Source of the DNA: an uncultured Rhodospirillaceae bacterium | GTDB lineage: Bacteria; Pseudomonadota; Alphaproteobacteria; Rhodospirillales; Casp-alpha2 | Direction of reading: 5' to 3' | Length of the DNA stretch: 15,049 nt | NCBI GenBank assembly: GCA_913048145.1 | Contig: CAJWVP010000020.1 | Span: forward strand, 1-15,049 | Shown here: piece by piece, positions 1 to 5,710 of the stretch | How positions within the stretch are numbered: the stretch's first letter is position 1 | How the letters are laid out: each line of letters begins with the position of its first letter | Translations under genes and position numbers: made by a program | Notes under the pieces: generated by a model | Seen by the model: the letters and a program-made list of their open reading frames with translations, nothing else | Databases searched by the model: none | Told to the model about the DNA's origin: nothing

Positions 1-102
1 GCGGAAGTGATTAACGATCACGCGAAGCGCGCTGCCCTGGTGCCATGGCGGGAAGATTCGGTCTGGGGCATGACCGACGTCTCGGCCAGCGACGCGGCCT
101 GA
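1..102 (+). CDS. C-terminal tail of an unrecognised protein (partial)
   Basis: An open frame runs from the first base of the window to a TGA at 100-102 and encodes the last 33 residues of a protein that begins outside the window. The tail is rich in charged and small residues, contains the stretch VPWREDSVWGMTD, and ends in a small-residue run (SASDAA). I do not recognise the family. Codon use is GC-rich and normal for the window, and the frame is followed by an AT-rich regulatory gap, which supports a real gene end. There is no clear terminator hairpin after the stop. Confidence 0.55.
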   Translation, partial: AEVINDHAKRAALVPWREDSVWGMTDVSASDAA

Positions 103-227
103 ATTTCCAGAACTTTGACAACGGATTTTGACGGCAAAAGGCGGCTCTATATTTTATAAGCCTGCTTATACCAATCGGGCATATAATGGCCTAAGCATAT
201 AATTTCCTGTGTTCCCGAGGATGGCGA
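103..227 (+). promoter_or_regulatory. Promoter/operator region of the MarR-HlyD operon
   Basis: This 125-base gap is much more AT-rich than its flanks. It holds a perfect inverted repeat, TATAAG (155-160) and CTTATA (165-170) around CCTG. It also holds a direct repeat of GCATATAA at 179-186 and 195-202, a period of 16 bases. Both repeat copies contain a TATAAT hexamer (182-187 and 198-203). TTGACA (115-120) and TTGACG (128-133) are possible -35 boxes; TTGACG pairs at 16 bases with a weak TATTTT at 150-155. MarR proteins normally bind imperfect palindromes of about this size next to their own genes, so autoregulation here is a reasonable inference. The exact transcription start is not clear. 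Confidence 0.5.
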
Positions 228-740
228 ATGAGTGACAGCCAATATTTTCTGGATCGCAGCCTAGGGTTTTTGCTAGGAGACTCGTCACGGTTGCTGCGCA
301 AGCGTTTTGACCGGTTAGCCCGTTCCTTCGGCATGACCAGGGCGCAATGGCGGGTTATCGACGTGCTCCGACGCAACGAAGGGATCAACCAGACGGCCAT
401 GGCCGATATCATGGATATTGAACCCATCACGCTCGGCCGTCACATTGATCGACTGGAGGAGGCGGGCTCGGTTGAGCGCCGCCCCGACCCAGATGACCGA
501 CGTGTCTGGCGCATTTTCCTCACCGACAATGTACAACCGGCGTTGGTGGAAATGGAGAAGATCGCCATCGAGGTGCGCAACGATGCCATGGTCGACTTTT
601 CCCCCAACGAGCGCGAACGGTTCATCGATAATCTGATCCGCGTGAAATCGAATTTGGCCGGGACAATTCGCCGCGACGCTGGAGAAGTCGCCAATATGCT
701 TGAGAAGGCGCGCGCGGCAGGGGGACGCTGTGATGGCTGA
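228..740 (+). CDS. MarR family transcriptional regulator
   Basis: This 170-residue protein has MarR size and layout. An N-terminal dimerisation helix (about 1-35) leads into GMTRAQWRVIDVL, followed by a winged helix (about 37-100) with recognition helix ITLGRHIDRLEEAGSVERR and the wing PDPDDRRVWRIFLTD. The C-terminal dimer helices cover 105-160. MarR proteins usually repress neighbouring efflux or detoxification genes and release DNA on binding a small phenolic or lipophilic ligand. The ATG at 228 sits 7 bases after GAGG, a good ribosome binding site. The gene ends inside the start of the HlyD-type gene (8-base overlap), so the two are probably co-transcribed and translationally coupled, with the regulator controlling the efflux gene. 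The palindrome at 155-170 is a candidate binding site. Ligand unknown. Confidence 0.92.
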   Translation: MSDSQYFLDRSLGFLLGDSSRLLRKRFDRLARSFGMTRAQWRVIDVLRRNEGINQTAMADIMDIEPITLGRHIDRLEEAGSVERRPDPDDRRVWRIFLTDNVQPALVEMEKIAIEVRNDAMVDFSPNERERFIDNLIRVKSNLAGTIRRDAGEVANMLEKARAAGGRCDG

Positions 741-1857
741 AGAAGCGCCAGTCCTAGACGAGAACAAACAAGTCATCGGCTTTAGCGTGAAACGGCGCCT
801 TCGTCGTGTGGTCACGGTAACTCTTTTCTCCCTGGTGGGGCCCGTGGCCATCGGCGTCGGAGCGCTTTATGTGTACGCCACAGGTGGACGCAACGTATCT
901 ACGGAAAACGCCTACGTGAAAGCGGATAAGATCGCCATCAGTGCCGATATCTCCGGCCGGGTGGTACGGGTTAATGCTGCGGCGAATCAGACTGTGCGCG
1001 CCGGTGACGTGTTGTTCCGCTTAGATGAAGAACCCTTCCGGATCGCCAAGCATCGGGCAGAGGCCAAGTTGGAGGCGGCACGCCAAACCATTGCCGCCTT
1101 GAAGGCCGAGTACCGTCAGAAAATCGCTGAACACAAACTTGCGAAGGGTGACATCGGTTACTACCAGCGCGGCGTGGACCGGCAGCGCAGGCTGCACGGA
1201 AAGGGTTTTGCGTCGCAGAGCAAGCTGGACGACGCAGAACAAAACCTGCGCGCCGCCCGTGACCGGCTGGCAACCATTGCCCAGGACATCGCCCGGGTGC
1301 GGGCGCGCCTTGGTGGACGGGTCGACATCACCGCCGACGATCACCCAACCGTGCAGGAGGCCGTGGCCGTTTTGGATGAGGCGAACCTGAACCTGAAGCG
1401 CACCGCTGTCGTCGCGCCGAGCCGCGGGATCATCACCAACTTCGGTCTGGAGGTTGGTGAGTATATCGAGGAGGGCAAGCCTATCTTCTCCTTGGTCGGC
1501 ACTGATAATGTTTGGATCAGCGCCAACTATAAGGAAACGGAGTTGACCAACGTCCGTGTTGGTCAACCCGCTGAGCTCCGGGTAGATACCTATCCGGACC
1601 GGGTGATTGAGGCGGTGGTCGCATCCATCTCGCCAGCCACGGGGGCTGAGTTTGCGTTGTTGCCGCCACAGAACGCGTCGGGTAATTGGGTCAAGGTGGT
1701 GCAGCGCCTGCCGGTTCGCTTGGAGATCGTCGACACGCGGGAAATGCCGCGGCTTCGTGCTGGCATGAGCGTCATCGTCGACATAGACACCGGCCACAAA
1801 CGCCAGTTGCCGCCGTTTTTGTCTGATGCGTTTACCTGGATGAACGATCGGCTATGA
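733..1857 (+). CDS. HlyD/EmrA-type membrane fusion protein
   Basis: This periplasmic adaptor of a multidrug efflux pump has 374 residues. It shows a short cytoplasmic N-terminus, one membrane helix (about 26-48), then TENAYVKADKIAISADISGRV (57-77) opening the first half of the biotinyl-lipoyl domain. A coiled-coil hairpin covers about 105-220. The second lipoyl half is APSRGIITNFGLEVGEYIEEG, and the beta-barrel end holds the EmrA-like stretch SPATGAEFALLPPQNASGNWVKVVQRLPVRL (about 300-330). EmrA proteins link an inner-membrane DHA2 transporter (EmrB) to a TolC-type channel. The start is taken at ATG 733, with AGGGGGA just upstream inside the MarR gene; GTG 730 and ATG 700 are possible but less well placed. 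The oddity is that no EmrB gene follows, only a 31-codon frame whose ATG overlaps this stop. Confidence 0.9.
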   Translation: MAEEAPVLDENKQVIGFSVKRRLRRVVTVTLFSLVGPVAIGVGALYVYATGGRNVSTENAYVKADKIAISADISGRVVRVNAAANQTVRAGDVLFRLDEEPFRIAKHRAEAKLEAARQTIAALKAEYRQKIAEHKLAKGDIGYYQRGVDRQRRLHGKGFASQSKLDDAEQNLRAARDRLATIAQDIARVRARLGGRVDITADDHPTVQEAVAVLDEANLNLKRTAVVAPSRGIITNFGLEVGEYIEEGKPIFSLVGTDNVWISANYKETELTNVRVGQPAELRVDTYPDRVIEAVVASISPATGAEFALLPPQNASGNWVKVVQRLPVRLEIVDTREMPRLRAGMSVIVDIDTGHKRQLPPFLSDAFTWMNDRL

Positions 1858-1949
1858 CCGGAGGGGCTGCCCCGGCCATCATCCTGTTTTGTTGCCTGCC
1901 GTTGATGTTTTTCATGTCAAATGGCGAGCCCCGACAGATGGCGGCCTGA
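1854..1949 (+). pseudogene. 31-codon frame overlapping the HlyD stop; possible remnant of a transporter gene
   Basis: The sequence ATGA at 1854-1857 joins this start codon to the HlyD stop, the usual arrangement for a translationally coupled partner gene. The frame encodes 31 residues, beginning MTGGAAPAIILFCCLPLMFF, then MSNGEPRQMAA and a TGA at 1947-1949. The hydrophobic centre could pass for the start of a membrane helix. In emrAB-like operons the second gene is a transporter of about 500 residues at exactly this position. I therefore read this either as the stub left after loss of that gene or as a chance frame; a small membrane protein is also possible. The sequence alone does not separate these. 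Confidence 0.35.
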
Positions 1950-1973
1950 GTAAAGAGAAGGAGACAAGCACCC

Positions 1974-3035
1974 GTGAAAATTCTCATCCTCCCGGGCGAC
2001 GGCATCGGCGCCGAGATCACTGTGGCGACCCGTTTGGCACTGGAAGTCTTGGACCGCAAGTTCGCGTTGGGCCTGGAATTCGTCGAGCGCGACATCGGCA
2101 TGGCCGCCATTGAAAAAGGCCTTGATCCCATGCCGGACGCAATCATGGAAGAGGTTCGCGCCACACCTTTCACCATGCTGGGTCCGGTCTCCACGATGGA
2201 GTACCCACCCGAAGCGCAGCACCTGCCCAGCCCCTCTTCCCTGATTCGCGACAATCTCGACCTGTTCGCCAATATCCGGCCCAGCCGTACCCGACCTGGC
2301 GTACCGTCCGTTGCAAAGCAAATGGATCTGGTGATCGTCCGGGAGAACACGGAAGGTTTCTATGCTGTCCGCACCATGTTCGAAGGCAAGGGTGAATTCA
2401 TGCCGACGCCGGACCTGGCCATGTCCATGCGCAAGATCACGGTCCAGGGCTCGCGCCGTATTGCCAAGGTGGCCTTTGACCTGGCCCGGGTGCGCCGAAA
2501 GAAAGTCACCGTCGTCCATAAGGGCAACGTGCTGCGCATCACTGACGGCTTGTTCCTCCGCGAGGTCCGTTCCGTTGCCCAGGACTATCCCGATGTGGAG
2601 ACGGAAGAAATCATCGTCGATGCCATGGCGGCGCTGCTTATCCGCCGGCCCGAAAGTTTCGATGTGGTGGTGACCACCAACTTGTTTGGCGACATCCTCT
2701 CCGACGAGGCAGCTGAGTTGTCCGGCGGTCTAGGCCTTGGCGGTTCCATCAACGCGAGCAACGACCATGCCGTCGCGCAGGCCGCGCACGGCTCCGCACC
2801 AGACATCGCGAATCAAAACAAGGCCAACCCCACGGCGCTGGTGATCTCGGCGCAGATGTTGTTGAAGTGGCATGCAAACCGGTCTGGCAACAACCAACTT
2901 GCTAGCGCGGCGGCGCATTTGGAAACCGCATTGGATGATGTCTTGGCGGATCCAGCGAACCACACGGTGGACATTGGAGGCAACGCCGGAACGGATGAAT
3001 TTGGCGAGGCCTTGGCGCGCGCCGTCGACCAGTAA
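1974..3035 (+). CDS. Isocitrate/isopropylmalate dehydrogenase family protein (NAD-type)
   Basis: This is a cytosolic beta-decarboxylating dehydrogenase of 353 residues, normal for the family. These enzymes oxidise a 2-hydroxy-diacid and decarboxylate the product. Visible motifs are GDGIG (8-12), LIRDNLDLFANIRP (90-103, with substrate-carboxylate arginines R92 and R102), VRENTEGFY (122-130, R123), K183 in VVHKGN, and the metal-binding aspartates D216, D240 and D244 in VDAMAA and NLFGDILSDE. HGSAPDIAN (272-280) has the Asp-Ile pair typical of NAD-dependent members rather than the Lys-Tyr of NADP isocitrate dehydrogenase. The loop before R92 (SPSS) matches neither LeuB nor Icd closely, so the substrate is unassigned; isopropylmalate, tartrate, homoisocitrate or a substituted malate are options. 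The GTG start follows GAAGGAG by about 10 bases. An aminotransferase lies downstream and may use the product. Confidence 0.88.
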   Translation: MKILILPGDGIGAEITVATRLALEVLDRKFALGLEFVERDIGMAAIEKGLDPMPDAIMEEVRATPFTMLGPVSTMEYPPEAQHLPSPSSLIRDNLDLFANIRPSRTRPGVPSVAKQMDLVIVRENTEGFYAVRTMFEGKGEFMPTPDLAMSMRKITVQGSRRIAKVAFDLARVRRKKVTVVHKGNVLRITDGLFLREVRSVAQDYPDVETEEIIVDAMAALLIRRPESFDVVVTTNLFGDILSDEAAELSGGLGLGGSINASNDHAVAQAAHGSAPDIANQNKANPTALVISAQMLLKWHANRSGNNQLASAAAHLETALDDVLADPANHTVDIGGNAGTDEFGEALARAVDQ

Positions 3036-3055
3036 AAATCATGCTGATGTGTTTT

Positions 3056-3105
3056 GCCTTTCGCCCTCGGCGACGATAGGCTGCAGTGCCGCTTCGGCGA
3101 AAGCC
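3056..3105 (+). promoter_or_regulatory. Inverted repeat in the leader of the aminotransferase gene
   Basis: CTTTCGCC (3058-3065) is the exact reverse complement of GGCGAAAG (3096-3103), giving an 8-bp stem around a 30-base loop in the 80-base gap between the dehydrogenase and aminotransferase genes. The stem ends only 12 bases before the ATG at 3116, where no good Shine-Dalgarno sequence is visible. It may control translation or partly terminate transcription from the dehydrogenase gene; neither is shown. Confidence 0.3.
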
Positions 3106-3115
3106 TCAAGCTGTC

Positions 3116-4345
3116 ATGACGAATAAGACCGTAAAGACACCTAAAATGCCGACCTTCAATACCCGCCAGCGCGGCTGGAACTTCCTCCAGACACCCGGAC
3201 CGACGAACATCCCGAACCGGGTGTTGAATGCAATGAATCAGCCGGCTGTGGAATTCTTGGGACCAGAATTCATGGATTTTGCGCGGGGACTTTTCGACGC
3301 TCTCAAGCCCTTGTTCGGGACCACCGGCGACATCGTCATCTACGCCGCCAACGGCCACGGCAGTTGGGAAGCGGCGCTGACCAATACTTTGGATATCGGC
3401 GACAAGGTGCTGATCCCCGAAACGGGCCGTTTCGCACTAAGTTGGGGCGACTTCGCTGGTAAACTTGGTGTCGAGTATGAAGTTGTGGAGAACGATTGGC
3501 GTAAGGCCGTCAATCCTAATGCCATCGAGGAGAAGCTACGGGCCGATACCCATCATGAGATCAAGGCAATCTTGCTGGTCCACACGGATACGGGAACGGG
3601 AATAACTTCCGACGTGGCTGGCGTCCGCGCCGCCATCGACGCGGCCGGACATCCGGCGTTGCTCATGTGCGACACCATCGCGTCCTTGCTCACTTGTCCT
3701 TACGAGATGGATTCCTGGGGCGTAGATGTGACCATCGGCGCCGGTCAGAAAGGGTTCATGCTACCGCCTGGTTTGGGTTTCAATGCGGTTAGCCCGAAGG
3801 CGCGAGAACTCGCTAAGACCTGCCAACGACCCGGCAACTACTGGGATTGGTCGGAGCGTCTGGAATCGGAGGAGTTCTACTTGTCTTTCTGCGGCACTGC
3901 GCCCGAGCACATGATGTTCGGCTTGCGCGCCGCCATCGATATGATTAACGAGGAAGGCGTCGAAAACGTGTTCAAGCGGCACTTCCGTCTATCGCGGGCC
4001 GTGCATGCGGCGGTGGATAAATGGGCCGAGGGCGGCGTGCTACAAAACAACGCCGTCAATCCCGATGACCGATCGAACTCCGTGACCACGGTCCTGCTTG
4101 ATGAAGTGCATGATCCAATCGACCTGCGCAATCTCTGCCGGGAGCGCTACAATCTGGCGCTGGGCAACGGTATGGGCAAGATCATGAACGAATCCTTCCG
4201 TATTGGCCACATGGGTGATCTAAACGAGGCTATGATCTTCGGCACCTTGGGTGCCGTCGAAGCCGGGTTGAAGGGCCTTCAGATCCCGCATGGCGAAGGC
4301 GGCGTGAACGCGGCGATAGACAGCCTGTTGGCATTTGACGACTGA
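3116..4345 (+). CDS. Class V PLP-dependent aminotransferase (serine/alanine-glyoxylate type)
   Basis: This 409-residue, fold-type I PLP enzyme resembles serine-glyoxylate, alanine-glyoxylate and aspartate-glyoxylate aminotransferases. Seen are PGPTNIPNRVL (27-37), the cofactor-phosphate region AANGHGSWEAALTN (77-90), HTDTGTGI (156-163, in place of the commoner HNETSTG), D186 in CDTIAS that would pair with the PLP ring nitrogen, and the Schiff-base lysine K212 in GAGQKGFMLPPGL. The C-terminal carboxylate-binding segment is FRIGHMGDLNEAM (361-373). The substrate is uncertain. BhcA of the beta-hydroxyaspartate cycle is in the same family, but the other cycle genes (bhcB, C, D) are not here. ATG 3116 is the chosen start; an in-frame GTG at 3086 and ATG 3146 are alternatives, and none has a strong ribosome binding site. 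It probably acts with the dehydrogenase upstream, aminating a 2-oxo acid or using glyoxylate. Confidence 0.88.
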   Translation: MTNKTVKTPKMPTFNTRQRGWNFLQTPGPTNIPNRVLNAMNQPAVEFLGPEFMDFARGLFDALKPLFGTTGDIVIYAANGHGSWEAALTNTLDIGDKVLIPETGRFALSWGDFAGKLGVEYEVVENDWRKAVNPNAIEEKLRADTHHEIKAILLVHTDTGTGITSDVAGVRAAIDAAGHPALLMCDTIASLLTCPYEMDSWGVDVTIGAGQKGFMLPPGLGFNAVSPKARELAKTCQRPGNYWDWSERLESEEFYLSFCGTAPEHMMFGLRAAIDMINEEGVENVFKRHFRLSRAVHAAVDKWAEGGVLQNNAVNPDDRSNSVTTVLLDEVHDPIDLRNLCRERYNLALGNGMGKIMNESFRIGHMGDLNEAMIFGTLGAVEAGLKGLQIPHGEGGVNAAIDSLLAFDD

Positions 4346-4354
4346 CCCGTGTCC

Positions 4355-4374
4355 GGATGCCGATTACGGCGTCC
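4355..4374 (+). terminator. Hairpin between convergent genes, candidate terminator
   Basis: GGATGCCG (4355-4362) pairs with CGGCGTCC (4367-4374) across an ATTA loop, an 8-bp stem with one G-U pair on the + strand transcript. It lies 10 bases after the aminotransferase stop and 5 bases before the end of the convergent SDR gene. There is no clear T-run after it, so an intrinsic terminator is only a weak call. Confidence 0.35.
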
Positions 4375-4379
4375 TGCGT

Positions 4380-5171
4380 TCAGTAGTTAATGGCATCCGA
4401 AATGCCGCCATCGACGGCAATAGCCTGCCCGGTAACCATGCGCGCCATGGGCGAGCAGAAGAACAGGACGGCGTTGGCGATGTCCTCGGGTTGTGTGAAC
4501 TCGCCCATGGGAATCTCTTGGGCTTTCTGGCGTTCCATTTCTTCGACGCTCACCCCGGCGTCGCGGGCATAGCGTTCGAACCCTTCCATCATCCGATCGG
4601 TCACGGTCGTGCCAGGATGAACGCAATTCACGGTGATCTTGTCACGGGCTATGAAGTCGGCGAAGGACTTGGTGAAATTTGCGACGCCCGCGTTGATGAC
4701 GCCGTTGGTCACGCGGTGTGACGCCGATATGCGCGCCGTGATCCCGCCGATGTTGACGATCCTGCCCCAACCGTTCTTCTGCATGTGGGGCAAGACCTCC
4801 CGCGCGCTGCGGATATAGGCCATCAATTTTACGTCCAAATGGTTGCGCCACAATTCATCCGTCTGCTCGTTCATGGGTGCACGAACGGAACTGACGGCAT
4901 TGTTGACGTGAATGTCTAGTCGCCCCGCCGTGGCGGCAACTTGGCTGATGAAGGCCTGGATGTTCTCAAGCACGCGAACGTCGACGACAATCGGCCAGGC
5001 GTCGACGCCCTTGGCACGGATTTCTTCAGCCGTGGCGTTCAAGGTTTCCGCCGTGCGGCCACAAATCCCAACGCTTGCACCGTGATCGGCTAGGGCCAGG
5101 GCCACCGCCTTGCCAATGCCGCGTCCGCCTCCGGTGATTGTCGCCACCCGACCTTGAAGCTCTAAGTCCAT
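4380..5171 (-). CDS. SDR family protein lacking the YxxxK catalytic pair
   Basis: This is a Rossmann-fold protein of 263 residues, the classical short-chain dehydrogenase length. The nucleotide site TGGGRGIG (13-20), VVDV (62-65), NNA (90-92), the post-active-site PG (HPGTTVTDR, 185-193) and the C-terminal TGQAIAVDGG (247-256) are all normal. The active site is not. Where classical SDRs have Y-x-x-x-K before the TKS segment, this protein has N156-x-x-x-N160 (TNGVINAGVANFTKS), and there is no tyrosine at all between 119 and 201. The usual helix-4 asparagine aligns with K115. Either it does unusual chemistry, or it binds nucleotide or ligand without classical SDR catalysis. The ATG at 5171 follows AGGGAGA. 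It lies downstream of an aldehyde dehydrogenase on the same strand but across a 539-base gap, so co-transcription is uncertain. Many databases would label it an SDR oxidoreductase. Confidence 0.88.
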   Translation of the reverse strand: MDLELQGRVATITGGGRGIGKAVALALADHGASVGICGRTAETLNATAEEIRAKGVDAWPIVVDVRVLENIQAFISQVAATAGRLDIHVNNAVSSVRAPMNEQTDELWRNHLDVKLMAYIRSAREVLPHMQKNGWGRIVNIGGITARISASHRVTNGVINAGVANFTKSFADFIARDKITVNCVHPGTTVTDRMMEGFERYARDAGVSVEEMERQKAQEIPMGEFTQPEDIANAVLFFCSPMARMVTGQAIAVDGGISDAINY

Positions 5172-5445
5172 GCTGAATCTCCCTGTTGTCTGAGCTGCTT
5201 AAACCGGATGTTTTCAGGCTTCTCAGCCCTTGGCAACGGGGTTTGGGCGTCGATACTCCCATTGCCAACCGCGCTACCACCGTGCCTGCGTTGGGGCGCC
5301 CTTTAATCAGGCAACATGCAGTGACCGTATCTGACTATATCAACCCGTTGGAGCTTCGTTACGCTCTCTGGGGAACTAAGATCACTCAGTGGTGGGGCAT
5401 TGGTTGTACCGATTGGTCCATCGGGGATATTCCCAAGATTTGAAA

Positions 5446-5474
5446 ATTATGGAAATGGCAAAGGAAGCTCTAAA
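5446..5474 (-). promoter_or_regulatory. Weak promoter-like pair reading toward the SDR gene
   Basis: On the - strand, TTTAGA (5469-5474, 4 of 6 matches to TTGACA) and CATAAT (5446-5451, 5 of 6 matches to TATAAT) are 17 bases apart, in the most AT-rich part of the gap. Transcription would start about 270 bases before the SDR ATG. Such a match can occur by chance. Confidence 0.2.
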
Positions 5475-5520
5475 TTCTGCAGGTCACGGATGACCGGCTG
5501 ATTGGTCATATAACCGGGAT

Positions 5521-5579
5521 CCTCCGGTCGCTGGAACGACAATATATGTATAGCCTCCCCGGCGACCAGTCCCTGGAGG
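5521..5579. repeat. Two-part hairpin in the ALDH-SDR gap
   Basis: GGTCGCTGG (5526-5534) pairs with CCGGCGACC (5559-5567), nine positions with one G-T pair, around a 24-base AT-rich loop. Directly outside it, CCTCC (5521-5525) pairs with GGAGG (5575-5579) across a 7-base bulge on one side. The whole is a plausible RNA structure or a protein-binding site; no known element is recognised. Confidence 0.35.
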
Positions 5580-5684
5580 GTGACGGTCGCGTGACACACA
5601 TCATGAGCGCCTATCCGCTATGTAAATCGGTTGACAGGACCTTGCAGGTCGCCAGGCCGGTTTCCCGGGTTGGCAGGATCACCC

Positions 5685-5699
5685 GACCGGACGCCGGTC
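5685..5699 (-). terminator. Short GC hairpin 11 bases after the aldehyde dehydrogenase stop
   Basis: GACCGG and CCGGTC form a perfect 6-bp stem with a 3-base loop, starting 11 bases beyond the end of the aldehyde dehydrogenase gene on its own strand. No U-run follows, so it may be a weak or Rho-assisted terminator, or simply protect the 3' end of the mRNA. Confidence 0.3.
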
Positions 5700-5710
5700 T
5701 ATTCGGCTCA

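Larger units (their letters stand above)
5172..5710. other. 539-base gap without a convincing gene
   Basis: No frame here looks like a gene. A + strand frame from TTG 5186 to 5443 (85 codons) has no ribosome binding site and no family resemblance. The gap contains two hairpins (5521-5579 and 5685-5699) and a weak leftward promoter-like pair (5446-5474). It is the only stretch over 300 bases without a gene and separates two genes on the same strand, so it may hold the promoter and a long leader of the SDR gene, or the decayed remains of a gene. Confidence 0.5.

Noticed and set aside
1021..1797. 258-codon - strand frame opposite the HlyD-type gene
   Set aside because: Antisense shadow; the + strand frame has full EmrA-like domain order.
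3116..4345. Assignment of the aminotransferase as BhcA of the beta-hydroxyaspartate cycle
   Set aside because: Same family only; the dehydratase, aldolase and iminosuccinate reductase genes that accompany BhcA are not present.
5186..5443. 85-codon + strand frame in the gap before the SDR gene
   Set aside because: TTG start, no ribosome binding site, no recognisable motif, and odd composition; likely chance.
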